From assembly GCA_965263225.1 (NCBI GenBank), contig CBDHHG010000035.1:1-64000 (forward strand): 64,000 nt of DNA, written 5' to 3'. Position numbers and translations under genes: made by a program. Shown here in pieces: positions 8,874 to 17,440 of this stretch. This stretch comes from DT-111 sp965263225 (lineage in GTDB: Bacteria > Bacteroidota > Bacteroidia > Chitinophagales > Saprospiraceae). Every line of letters starts with the position of its first letter. Position 1 is the first letter of the stretch. A model generated the notes under the pieces. That model had not been told where the DNA came from, searched no databases, and was given only the letters and a program-made list of their open reading frames with translations.

Positions 8874-10481
8874 TTAACGAATAATGTTGATCTCCCCTGA
8901 TTTTATTTGCGTCATCCCATCCATGTAGATTAGCTTTAAATAGTAAATATAAGGACCAACAGGCAAGGGCTTTCCCCTAAAAGTGCCGTCCCATCCTTGG
9001 GTTTCATCCAGGGTGAAAGATCCACTTCTACTGTATACCTGGTTGCCCCAACGATCAAATATCTGGAAGACTTCAATTTGTAAGGGCAAAGGGGACTGTA
9101 AGAGAAATTGATCATTTATTCCATCTCCATTAGGAGAGAAGGCGGTGGGGATGTAGAGTAAATCGCAAGCTTGCAATTGAACGCGAGTAGAGGCTATACT
9201 ATTACCACAGTTGTTAGAGACGGTGACACTGTATATGCCAGAGCTTGATATTGGCCTGGTGGGTGCCGTGCTTCCATCATCCCATACATAACTTCCAAGC
9301 GATACAGTAGCGTCTAAAGCTGGATGGTTAGCCTCACAGATCAAGGTGTCTGGTGGGAGAGAAGGGGTGGGAGGACTTCCAAAATTTACTTGCTGACTGT
9401 AAAAAGCTTCACAGCTTGCGGTTTGAATATCAAGTGTATAAATACCATTTTCCGTAATCTCAAGCCGGCTATCCATAGAGCCATCAGACCACAGGTAGGA
9501 GGCACCTGGAGTCGTAGCGTCAATTATATAGCTAGAGGCGTCGCATAGGGTAGTATCCCTTGGGAGATTAAGATCAATGGGGGCTCCTTCTACGAACACG
9601 GTTAGGGTATCGGCAAAGTGCTGTCCACACTCATCAGTGGCCTGCAAGTAATAAGTAGTTGTTGTATCAGGTTGGGCAATGGGATCGGGAACATCGGTAC
9701 GATCAAGACCCTCTGCCGGACTCCAGAAATAGGTTTCTGCGGGAAAACTCGTACGAAGTTGTGTTTGGCCACCAGGACAGATTGTTCGATCAGCGAGTTC
9801 ATTCAAAGCTTGCCCACTGAGGCAAATTAGCTGTCTATTCTGAGCAGAAGCACTGGTTCCCGCCGCCATTCCCCAGCGAACCATGGAATTGCCGCCAAAG
9901 ACCTCATCTACAATCTGGCCAGAATAGCTAAGGAGAAGATTGCAGTCCCAATACACACTAAAACTGTTAGGAGGGCGCCATTGAATGCGTAGACTATGGA
10001 ACTTGCCATCTTCTACATTTTCTCTAGTAGGAGAAAGCGGGACAGGTCCAACGAGATTATCGCTACTTTGATGGTTAATCCCACCATTCCTGCTTAGCGC
10101 CATGTGATCATATTCCGGGTCCCCATGTTCTGGATTCTGGCGGGTATCAATTTCTATGCCTAAGATAGAAGGTAGACCCTCATAGGCCATATGACCGTCG
10201 TAGCTCCCCATGGAGATGATACCAGTATGAAAAGCGAAAACCATGCCCTCTCCGCCTTCATCTACCTCACCCGGCATAATCCAAACAATGGTATCAAAGG
10301 GCTGATTAAAATCGATGGTCTCTAAGGTCCAAAAGGTTCCTTTCTGTTCAAAAGCGTTCGGGGTGAGTTCAAAGCAGTTGTTGGGGAGTTTGTCGGCGTC
10401 ACTATTGGTGTGGAACTGCGCTAGTCCTGGTTGGGCCAGAACACTGAAAAGTAACAGGAGTGGGATATAGAAGGCTTTCAT
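8874..10481 (-). CDS. Secreted L-type-lectin-like protein with gliding-type C-terminal domain
   Basis: The 535-residue product starts at MKAFYIPLLLL, a clear signal peptide ending near LAQ; an upstream Met six residues earlier is not preferred. Residues of about 20-235 resemble a legume/L-type lectin domain (GMVFAFHTG, LGIEIDTRQN, LRIQWRPP). Three Ig/PKD-like segments follow, each with a CxxA/T-type start and SYLWSDGS or SYVWDDGS repeats. The last 90 residues (AFSPNGDGINDQF, FDRWGNQVY, PVGPYIYYLKL) are the gliding-motility-associated type B C-terminal domain used by the type IX secretion system. It should be exported through T9SS and bind glycans at the surface or outside the cell. Confidence 0.9.
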   Translation of the reverse strand: MKAFYIPLLLLFSVLAQPGLAQFHTNSDADKLPNNCFELTPNAFEQKGTFWTLETIDFNQPFDTIVWIMPGEVDEGGEGMVFAFHTGIISMGSYDGHMAYEGLPSILGIEIDTRQNPEHGDPEYDHMALSRNGGINHQSSDNLVGPVPLSPTRENVEDGKFHSLRIQWRPPNSFSVYWDCNLLLSYSGQIVDEVFGGNSMVRWGMAAGTSASAQNRQLICLSGQALNELADRTICPGGQTQLRTSFPAETYFWSPAEGLDRTDVPDPIAQPDTTTTYYLQATDECGQHFADTLTVFVEGAPIDLNLPRDTTLCDASSYIIDATTPGASYLWSDGSMDSRLEITENGIYTLDIQTASCEAFYSQQVNFGSPPTPSLPPDTLICEANHPALDATVSLGSYVWDDGSTAPTRPISSSGIYSVTVSNNCGNSIASTRVQLQACDLLYIPTAFSPNGDGINDQFLLQSPLPLQIEVFQIFDRWGNQVYSRSGSFTLDETQGWDGTFRGKPLPVGPYIYYLKLIYMDGMTQIKSGEINIIR

Positions 10482-10586
10482 ACTAAAAGCAATGTACAAA
10501 GCAATTTAGGTTTTGAAAGCCTTCTGGGGCCTTTTGGCAGGGAATTGTTCCTAGAGCGACATTCCTGAAAAAGAAAATGGAGTCCT

Positions 10587-11033
10587 TTATCGTCTCAACC
10601 TGAATATGTAGAAACCATTTCTCAGGTTTACTCTAACATTAAGTCTATTGCGGGTGTGACGGGTGACGCGAGAATAGTAGGCAAAGTCTTCATTGTTAAC
10701 ATAATCGTAGAAACTCATGTCTAGGAAGAACTCTACATCCTCATCATCGTCGAAGAAGGCGCGATCAGCGAAGAGTTCCCATTGGCCATCGAAAGCTGCG
10801 TTCAGGGAATAATCCTCGTATAATGCGGTGTAGTCATCAAAGAAGGTAATGAGATCTCCTGCAAATTCATCGGTGACGTTGTCGCGGAAGAGTGCGCCAT
10901 CTTCTCTGTAAAAGGCTCGATCAAAGTACTAGGTTCCTAGTAAACGGTCTTCTCTTCGTTCCAGCCGATCTTCAATGGTACAAGAGGTACCTAGCCCCAG
11001 CAAAAGGAGGCAGATTAACAGTGCGTTTTTCAT
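10587..11033 (-). pseudogene. Small lipoprotein gene with an internal amber codon
   Basis: The frame starts MKNALLICLLLLGLGTSC with a lipobox Cys at residue 18. It continues to residue 34 and meets TAG at 10929-10931, then stays open for another 113 codons with an acidic, aromatic-rich composition (DEFAGDLITFFDDY, FFDDDEDVEFF) and ends FRLRR before TAA. The context GT-stop-YF suggests that a TGG tryptophan codon became TAG. The frame is otherwise intact, so it is either a very young pseudogene or one sequence error. The product would be a lipidated envelope protein of unknown role. It lies upstream of the lectin gene on the same strand. Confidence 0.65.
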
Positions 11034-11287
11034 ATGTAGATGTAGATTGATTTGCTTACGCTTCCCCTCTAAAATAGGGAATTCTACCTGCTATTTCCAG
11101 TGCATCATGGGCATTAATGAAAGATTAACCTCTGTTAACAGTAAGTTGCTGTCGGCTTTGGATGGGGTTCGCAATCTTAAAGCCTTCCGAGAGATCAAGG
11201 GCATGCCTCACGAATTTTTTTGTAAAAAAAGAGAAGGGGATTGTAATAAATGGAGAGAAATTACAACTGATACTCCCAAAATCTAAA

Positions 11288-11626
11288 ATGAAGCAAATCT
11301 TATTGGTTGCGACGGCATGGTTTTTGGGCTATGCCTTGGGCCTCGGACAGGATAATTCTCAGCAAACCCAGGAAGGGCTACAGACTTATTTAGAATGTGA
11401 ACAGGAAAATCTGGGATTCCAAGGGGTATGTGTGGTCACAAAGAATGGAGAACTTCTTTATCAAGGCGCCTTTGGTATGGCTTCGATGGAATTAGGGGTT
11501 AACATGAAGCCAGATCACCGGTTTCGGGTGGCTTCGATCTCCAAGTCCTTTACGGCCCTACTGATGAGGATGGCTGCAGAAGAAGGGCGAGTAAAACTGG
11601 AGGGTAAACTAGTCTCTCTACTTTAG
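11288..11626 (+). pseudogene. Truncated serine beta-lactamase/penicillin-binding-like protein
   Basis: The 112-residue product has a signal peptide (MKQILLVATAWFLG to GQ) and the N-terminal part of a class C beta-lactamase-type domain, including GFQGVCVVTKNGELLYQGAFG, HRFRVASISKSFTA with the catalytic S-x-x-K (SISK) and the following helix. It then stops at LVSLL, where the family needs roughly 250 more residues including the Y-x-N and H-x-G motifs. A different frame right after reads a short tail ending LDQYWEED, hinting at an internal deletion or a frameshift. It is unlikely to fold as an active enzyme. A full-length relative lies at 27451-29285. Confidence 0.7.
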
Positions 11627-11668
11627 ATCAATACTGGGAAGAAGACTAATAAGGGTACAAGAGTAAGT

Positions 11669-12634
11669 TTAGTTTTCCAGCCCTCCCACTTCAAATACCA
11701 TGATTTTTTGCCAGTCTGAGGCTAGTGGATAATTTTGTACCCAACGGTAGCCTTCAATTTGCAGCAAAAATCGAATCTCATCCTCCGTCATGGCTTTTTC
11801 GCAGTGCTGGTGTCCTGTAATTGGGTCGCGAACTTCCTCAAAAATATACAGCCGCCCTCCGGGCAAGAGATGCCTTTTGATTTCGGCCAACATTTCCTCG
11901 GGCACCTCAAAGTGATGTAAAGAATTTCTAATCAAGACGGCTTCGACCATTTGTTCTCCTAACCCGATCCGATCGGTTTGCCCTTGAACAAGGGTCGGTT
12001 GTGGTACTTCTTTGGGTAAAAGCTGAATCTGGCGTGCTATACTTACGAGTTGATTACTGTCTATTTCATTTAGGTAAAGGTGTTCCACTTGATAGAGGAG
12101 TTGGAGGAGCAAGCCAAAACCGCCATCACCTGCGCCAATTTCCAGTAAACTGCTTATCTTGTTGAAGGGGTAGACGGTTAGTTCGTTCAATAATTCAGAC
12201 TTTTTATCAAGCTGATAAAAGGGGCGATCCCGGCTGGGAGGGCTAAATAGATGATCTAGGTAGTTTTGACGAAAGTAGGCTAGGGCAGCAGCCTGAGCAA
12301 GCTTGGTATGTTCTCTTGCGGTAAGGAAATGGGCTAAGTTTTCTTTAAACTGGGGATTTTGGGGGATGATTTGTGGAAAAGCTGCGGTCTGAGTAAATTG
12401 ATTCAAATAGAACCAAAGGTCAAATTGGGCGGAGGCATCTAGCTCAGATTCGCGAATAGCGTGTCTCCAACTTGCTAATCGCTCCTTTAACATTAAGCTA
12501 TCCTGATGGGCTTGAGGCAGATACATCTGCAACAACCGGTCCTCAAACTCATCATGTTTGCCGATCTGTTGGCCTCTACTGGACTGGCAGCACCATAGAC
12601 AAATGAGGAGTAATATGGACCCTAAGATTTTCAT
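11669..12634 (-). CDS. Exported class I SAM-dependent methyltransferase
   Basis: The 321-residue product starts at MKILGSILLLICLWCC, which looks like a signal peptide or lipoprotein signal (two adjacent cysteines before QSS); the longer start at 12661 would bury it. After a helical region of about 120 residues comes a methyltransferase core: motif I LLEIGAGDGGFGLL, the acidic strand end YLNEID, AVLIRNSLHHFEVPEEML and LLPGGRLYIFEEVRDP. This is the class I SAM-binding fold. A signal peptide is odd because SAM is cytosolic, so either the N-terminus anchors it or the family works on an unusual substrate. It is a single gene, convergent with the truncated beta-lactamase remnant. Confidence 0.8.
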   Translation of the reverse strand: MKILGSILLLICLWCCQSSRGQQIGKHDEFEDRLLQMYLPQAHQDSLMLKERLASWRHAIRESELDASAQFDLWFYLNQFTQTAAFPQIIPQNPQFKENLAHFLTAREHTKLAQAAALAYFRQNYLDHLFSPPSRDRPFYQLDKKSELLNELTVYPFNKISSLLEIGAGDGGFGLLLQLLYQVEHLYLNEIDSNQLVSIARQIQLLPKEVPQPTLVQGQTDRIGLGEQMVEAVLIRNSLHHFEVPEEMLAEIKRHLLPGGRLYIFEEVRDPITGHQHCEKAMTEDEIRFLLQIEGYRWVQNYPLASDWQKIMVFEVGGLEN

Positions 12635-12853
12635 AGATTCTAAATTAAGCAATTCAGACATGCAATAGAAACATTCTTAGGGGCCTTTCTTGTTGTTGGA
12701 GATCAGTTTAAAATTGTTACGATCCTGCTAATGTGTAAGAGACCTAGAAATGAAAAGAGCGATATTGCGCTTTGACAATACCGCTCGGTAACCAAATAAA
12801 TATTGAATTCACCAGAATGATCAATATATCCTTGCGACTTGAAGCCTTTTCCC

Positions 12854-13417
12854 TCATGGACTTGTACTAATCATTTCGTTAAGTTCCTCCAGGGTATAAG
12901 TCGAGTTGTACATGCCTGCTCCTACTTGATAGGGTTGACCCGGAACGCTGATTAGATAACTAGTTTTGAGCTGAGGTGCTTTCCCGTTGGGGGTAGGCCA
13001 GTTGTATTCCACCCAAGTCCCTTTGTTGCTCGCTGCTTCACACAAGTCAAGTCCATATCGTTTGCCCTGTTGGTCTGTATACTGAAGGATATCGCTGCCT
13101 TCCCGGTTGGGAAAGGCTGGATTGGCCATCACTAAATTTGCATTGCAGTTGAGCACGAAAACGTAACTGTCCTTCCAGGTAAAAGTGGAGTTACTGTCCC
13201 TTAGGGTCGCTAGGGCCCCTTTTCCTTGTTGACTTAAGATCATGGCGGCTTGCCGCACTTTCATCACGATTTCCATAGGAGTGGCTGTTTGCCTGTTCTT
13301 CTGCGTGCTATAATAATACCAGAAGCTACTGGCAATGAAAAGCACTACAAGCCAGGTAAGCCCTTTGGGGAATTGGGAAATCCCGAGTTGATTGCTACTT
13401 CTATTGATTGTTTTCAT
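12854..13417 (-). CDS. Membrane-anchored single Cache domain protein
   Basis: The 187-residue product has one N-terminal transmembrane helix (LTWLVVLFIASSFWYYY, about residues 19-37). A Cache-type ligand-binding domain follows with MKVRQAAMILSQQGKGAL, FTWKDSYVFVLNCNANLVMANP, YTDQQGKRYGLDLCEAA and PYQVGAGMYN. Single Cache domains bind small organic ligands outside the cytoplasmic membrane. There is no kinase, cyclase or chemotaxis output domain on the chain, so it may be a free-standing sensor or a ligand-binding subunit. Two cysteines (CNAN, LCEA) could form a disulfide. Confidence 0.75.
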   Translation of the reverse strand: MKTINRSSNQLGISQFPKGLTWLVVLFIASSFWYYYSTQKNRQTATPMEIVMKVRQAAMILSQQGKGALATLRDSNSTFTWKDSYVFVLNCNANLVMANPAFPNREGSDILQYTDQQGKRYGLDLCEAASNKGTWVEYNWPTPNGKAPQLKTSYLISVPGQPYQVGAGMYNSTYTLEELNEMISTSP

Positions 13418-13755
13418 AATGTATGGTTAGTATGGAGTAGAGGTTAATTCTTTTAATGGATATTGATCCTTTGCAGCCGATGGCTAGGTTGAATGCAGTA
13501 GTGATTTCATATCAGCGATTTTGAAGTTTAGACAAGTGTGAACTTGTCTGAATTGATTGTTGATAAGAAGTAGGTAAGCGAGTCAGGTTTGCGATAACAA
13601 GGTTAAAACTGGTATGGATCAAGTTTAGTTCCCAAGCCCTGTTTTAGACACAACCGTCTTGAATCGAGACCAGATAGACCTCCAGTTCATACTAAAAAAC
13701 ACCCATTTGGAAGGAAAAGGTTGGGTCCCCCGATAACTTTTTATATAAATTTTGG
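13418..13755. other. Intergenic stretch with a perfect palindrome
   Basis: No gene was found between the Cache gene and sua5, both on the minus strand. The only clear element is the dyad AGACAAGT-GTGA-ACTTGTCT at 13530-13549, with an eight-base perfect stem and a GTGA loop, extendable by three weaker pairs. It lies about 110 bases upstream of the Cache gene start, so it could be an operator or an RNA hairpin. Confidence 0.5.
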
Positions 13756-14706
13756 TTAAAGGGCAGCTGCTCTTCTAAGTCGATCATTGATGGCTCGGCC
13801 CAGCCCTTCTTCAGGAAAGTAGTCGGCAATAATGAAGTCAAGCTCCATTTGGTCCATTTCTCGCATAGCGGCAAAAAGTCCTTGCGCGGCCTCAGACAAA
13901 CTGCCAGAGGGGGATAGTATCTTTTGACATACAATATTGTCGTTTACTACAGTTTTATTAAAGGTCAGAACGCCTAGTCTCTTCCCTTTTTCCTGTTGGA
14001 GCAGCTCTTCTAGATTCCCAAGCAGAAACGGAATCTTTGGGGCGTAATGACTCTTCAGCATTCCTGGCGCTTGTGGGTTAGAAGTAGAATGGGCCTTTAC
14101 CTGTACCGGTCCAATAAGGGTTTCAATGGCCTCTATGGGCGTGCCCCCTTTGCGGAGAATGATGGCAGAACCTGCTTCAAAGGAAACAATAGTGCTTTCT
14201 ACACCTACTTGGCAAGGGCCTCCATCTAGGACATAACTAACTTTGGTCCCCAATTGATCATTAACGTGTTGGGCAGTGGTAGGGCTAATATATCCGAATG
14301 GATTAGCACTTGGGGCTGCTACTGGAAAATCGAGCTGAGCCAGCAAGGATTGAGTCATAGGGTGACTAGGTAAGCGGATCCCAACTTTGGATAATCCGGC
14401 AGTCACCAGGTCTGGAATGATTGTTTTTTTTGGTAAAAGTAGCGTCAGGGGGCCAGGCATGAAATGAGTAGCCAACACATGTGCTATATCTGGGATGTTC
14501 TGGACCCATTGCTCTACTCGGTCCCATGAATTGGTGTGGACGATGAGAGGATCAAAAGAGGGCCGATCCTTAGCCTCGAATATCTTGGCTACAGCAGCGG
14601 CGGATAAGGCATTGGCAGCCAAGCCATAGACCGTCTCGGTAGGAATAGCCACTAACTCCCCTTCCACCAATTGTTGCTTCGCATAGGATAGATCCGTTCC
14701 AATCAT
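13756..14706 (-). CDS. sua5: L-threonylcarbamoyladenylate synthase (Sua5 type)
   Basis: The 316-residue product has the YrdC core: IPTETVYGLAANA, EAKDRPSFDPLIVH, PGPLTLLLPKK, VGIRLPSHP and FPVAAPSANPFGYISPT. The STIVSF and ILRKGGTP segments follow, then a C-terminal Sua5 domain starting at PGMLKSHYAPKIP. The enzyme makes threonylcarbamoyl-AMP from threonine, bicarbonate and ATP for the t6A base at position 37 of ANN-decoding tRNAs. The full length with the Sua5 domain separates it from the shorter YrdC. The start at MIGTDL is chosen because the longer N-terminus adds only MSIFAA. It diverges from the iron alcohol dehydrogenase gene. Confidence 0.95.
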   Translation of the reverse strand: MIGTDLSYAKQQLVEGELVAIPTETVYGLAANALSAAAVAKIFEAKDRPSFDPLIVHTNSWDRVEQWVQNIPDIAHVLATHFMPGPLTLLLPKKTIIPDLVTAGLSKVGIRLPSHPMTQSLLAQLDFPVAAPSANPFGYISPTTAQHVNDQLGTKVSYVLDGGPCQVGVESTIVSFEAGSAIILRKGGTPIEAIETLIGPVQVKAHSTSNPQAPGMLKSHYAPKIPFLLGNLEELLQQEKGKRLGVLTFNKTVVNDNIVCQKILSPSGSLSEAAQGLFAAMREMDQMELDFIIADYFPEEGLGRAINDRLRRAAAL

Positions 14707-14791
14707 GGCTGCAAAAATACTCACCCGGTGAGTCTTTCCAAGGTCTTAAATTCTTTTTCTGCTCCATATTGACTAAGCTTGCAGAAAAAAT

Positions 14792-15961
14792 ATGACTTGG
14801 AACGGCTCTTTTGCATTAGCCAGTAGTCCCTCTGTTGTTTTTGGCAGTGGAACATTGGCCGCACTTCCGGGACTAGTGCGGAGATGGGGGACAAAAGTGC
14901 TATTAGTTACCGGTAGTAAGTCTCTCGTGGCGAGTGCTCATTGGCCGGACTTGTTGGAAAAACTAGCCTTAGAAGGCCTTCGATGGTGGCAGTACGAGGT
15001 ATTGGGAGAACCCAGCCCATTGGTGGTTGATCGCGCAGTGCAACAGTATCGCGAAGCGGGCATTGAGGTAGTGGTAGGGATTGGCGGAGGAAGCGTCTTG
15101 GACGCAGCGAAGGCTATTAGCGCCATGTTCTGTGAAAGTGTTGCGGTGAAGCATTTCCTAGAAGGAGTAGGAGACCGCAAACCATCTGGACAGACCTTGC
15201 CCTTCATCGCGGTGCCTACGACGGCAGGGACGGGGAGTGAAGCCACCAAAAATGCTGTGCTTTCAGAAGTTGGAGTCCAGGGCTTTAAGAAATCTCTTCG
15301 GCATAATCAATACGTACCTGAGATAGCCCTGGTTGATCCCGATTTGATGCTGAGCTGTCCGGCAGATATTACGGCCTACAGTGGGATGGATGCCTTTACT
15401 CAATTGTTGGAATCCTATCTTTCCACCCGAGCTACTCCCTATACCGATGCCCTAGCTTTGGATGGATTAAGTTGCATCGCTGCGAGTTTGCAAGTAGCAG
15501 TGGAGCAAGGTAATAATCTGATCGCCCGAGAGAAGCTGGCCTATGCAGCATTATTATCCGGCATTTGCTTAGCCAATGCTGGTTTAGGAACCATTCACGG
15601 ATTTGCTTCTTCGGTAGGGGCGCGGATCACTATTCCTCATGGTGCTCTATGTGGTACGATCATGGGCGTTTGCAATCGACTCACCGTAAGTAGGTTGCAG
15701 CGGACTGATCTTGCCTGGAAAAAGTATGAACGTGTGGGCCGCCTGTTTTTGGAGATCAAAGGTAAGTCTGCCGAATACTATGTTACGGGACTGCTGGATC
15801 AGATTGAAGAATGGATTGAACGTTTTGAGCTGCCACGTCTTTCTCGTTTTGGACTCCAAATGGCGGAAATACCCAACATTGCCGAGGCAACAAGCAATAA
15901 ATTCAATCCAGTACAGTTATCTGAAGAGGAACGACAAATTATTTTGCAAACCAGATTATAA
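14792..15961 (+). CDS. Iron-type alcohol dehydrogenase family protein
   Basis: The 389-residue product is a full-length group III dehydrogenase: an N-terminal dinucleotide-binding domain with VVVGIGGGSVLDAAKAI and IAVPTTAGTGSEAT, then the helical metal-binding domain. In the known iron enzymes the ligands are Asp and His in D-x3-H, then two more His. Here the first site reads GMDAFTQLLES, so the His is Gln; GTIHGFASSVGA and TIPHG keep the other His positions. The altered ligand may change the metal or weaken its binding. The natural substrate is unknown. The nuclease gene follows after 25 bases and may be co-transcribed. Confidence 0.88.
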   Translation: MTWNGSFALASSPSVVFGSGTLAALPGLVRRWGTKVLLVTGSKSLVASAHWPDLLEKLALEGLRWWQYEVLGEPSPLVVDRAVQQYREAGIEVVVGIGGGSVLDAAKAISAMFCESVAVKHFLEGVGDRKPSGQTLPFIAVPTTAGTGSEATKNAVLSEVGVQGFKKSLRHNQYVPEIALVDPDLMLSCPADITAYSGMDAFTQLLESYLSTRATPYTDALALDGLSCIAASLQVAVEQGNNLIAREKLAYAALLSGICLANAGLGTIHGFASSVGARITIPHGALCGTIMGVCNRLTVSRLQRTDLAWKKYERVGRLFLEIKGKSAEYYVTGLLDQIEEWIERFELPRLSRFGLQMAEIPNIAEATSNKFNPVQLSEEERQIILQTRL

Positions 15962-15986
15962 CTACGCGAATATGCATTTTATTACC

Positions 15987-17231
15987 ATGAAACCCTCCCT
16001 TCTGGGGCTTCTCCTAGCCCTCCCATGTTGGCTGCTAGGCCAAAACCTGGAGCAACACATTTTGAATGTTCAGTCTGACATTAAACAATTGGAATCTCAA
16101 CAGAAGATGTTGGAAAGCCGATTGGAAGAATTAAAGTTGCAGAAAGTACAGCGAGACCTCCGGGACCTCGGGCTACCCTCCGAAAACTATATATTGCATA
16201 CAGCCATGGCTCTGGAATATGATGAAGAACATGAACAAGCAAAGTGGGTTGCGCACATCATTACATCAGATATCATTAAGGGGAAAGTGTTCAGATCAAA
16301 TGATTTCCGACCAGACCCCAAGGTGAAAACGGGGACGGCAGTAGAGGAGGATTACTTTCTTAAGTACCTACAGCCAGATAGCTCCTACAAGTATGATGGG
16401 TATGGATATGATAGGGGGCATCTCGCCCCTTCCGCTGATTTCCGTTGGAGCCAAAAGGCTTTGTCTGAGTCCTATTTTTACTCCAATATGTCGCCACAGC
16501 GGCCGGAGTTCAACCGAGAAAGTTGGGCTGATCTGGAGACACGCTTGCGTGGGTATATTTTTGATCATCCTACCGCAGAACTGTACGTTGTCACTGGCCC
16601 AGTGTTAACAGACGGCTTGCCCAAGGTGGAACGAAGTGTGAATAAGGTAAGTATCCCCGAAAGATACTTTAAGGTGGCCTTGGATCTGACGAATAAGAGA
16701 GCGATCGGCTTTATCATGCCCAACCAGAAATGCTCGGAACCGCTGGCTTCCTATGCTGTGCCGGTCAATGAAGTGGAAAACCTTACTGGCTTGGATTTTT
16801 TCAATGGTTTGCCGGATGAGGTGGAAGATCAGTTGGAGGCGAAGTTAGATAAAAAGAGTTGGTTGCCAGATATCGCAAAAGGTGACGTAGATCCGATTAA
16901 AGCCCCAACGCTGGCACCAAATCATTTCAATACAGTACAAGCCAAGCGATACATGGCTTCAGGTCAAGAGATCCAGGTATGCGGTACGGTAGTGAGTACC
17001 CGTTATAGCCGTACGGGTAACCTTTGGTTGAATATCGACAAGCAATTTCCCAACCAGATATTTTCTGTCTTTATTCGGAAAAAAGATTTATCCAACTTTT
17101 CCTATCAGGTGGATCAGGTACTGGTGAATAATGAAGCTTGTTTTTACGGAAAAGTAGAGGACTTTAGCGGTACACCAACCATGAATATTAACCGCGAAGA
17201 GCATATTAAGACGGAGGTGCCTCGGCAATAG
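15987..17231 (+). CDS. Secreted DNA/RNA non-specific endonuclease (NUC1 family)
   Basis: The 414-residue product starts MKPSLLGLLLALP with a signal peptide ending at GQ; the open frame extends further upstream into the alcohol dehydrogenase but that part is non-coding. A coiled coil (about residues 20-60) follows, then the NUC1 domain with KVFRSNDFRPDP and the active-site DRGH at residues 142-145 (YDRGHLAPSADF), and SNMSPQRPEFNRESW, which supplies the Asn for the metal site. A C-terminal part of about 110 residues (QEIQVCGTVVSTRYS, WLNIDKQFPNQ) resembles an OB-like nucleic-acid-binding segment. It should degrade extracellular or periplasmic nucleic acids, probably for phosphate and nucleoside supply. 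Confidence 0.92.
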   Translation: MKPSLLGLLLALPCWLLGQNLEQHILNVQSDIKQLESQQKMLESRLEELKLQKVQRDLRDLGLPSENYILHTAMALEYDEEHEQAKWVAHIITSDIIKGKVFRSNDFRPDPKVKTGTAVEEDYFLKYLQPDSSYKYDGYGYDRGHLAPSADFRWSQKALSESYFYSNMSPQRPEFNRESWADLETRLRGYIFDHPTAELYVVTGPVLTDGLPKVERSVNKVSIPERYFKVALDLTNKRAIGFIMPNQKCSEPLASYAVPVNEVENLTGLDFFNGLPDEVEDQLEAKLDKKSWLPDIAKGDVDPIKAPTLAPNHFNTVQAKRYMASGQEIQVCGTVVSTRYSRTGNLWLNIDKQFPNQIFSVFIRKKDLSNFSYQVDQVLVNNEACFYGKVEDFSGTPTMNINREEHIKTEVPRQ

Positions 17232-17350
17232 ATCGAGCCTGTTTTACTGATACAACATGATTCATCGGTGGTTTGCTCTGCTGACCGCAAGCTTGATGAA
17301 TTATGTTGTAATCCGGGGTGCCAAGCAAGGCTAGAAGATTGTAAGAAGTC

Positions 17351-17384
17351 GATTGAGTGCCACATAATTCTGCCACACTCAATC
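17351..17384. terminator. Inverted repeat between convergent genes
   Basis: The arms GATTGAGTG (17351-17359) and CACTCAATC (17376-17384) pair perfectly with a 16-base loop. The hairpin lies between the ends of the plus-strand nuclease and the minus-strand S41 peptidase and could serve both. No strong U tract is visible. Confidence 0.5.
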
Positions 17385-17440
17385 TTCAACCAATTTGGAA
17401 AACAAGGTATAGGAAAATAGCTTTGATCGCCAGATAGTTT

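Noticed and set aside
10975..11286. A 103-codon plus-strand frame
   Set aside because: It is antisense to the lipoprotein start and lacks domain features.
14938..15249. Minus-strand frame in the iron alcohol dehydrogenase gene
   Set aside because: It is a shadow of the dehydrogenase; the real protein has clear motifs in the other strand.
15711..15986. Upstream extension of the nuclease frame
   Set aside because: It lies inside the alcohol dehydrogenase gene, and the signal peptide begins at 15987.
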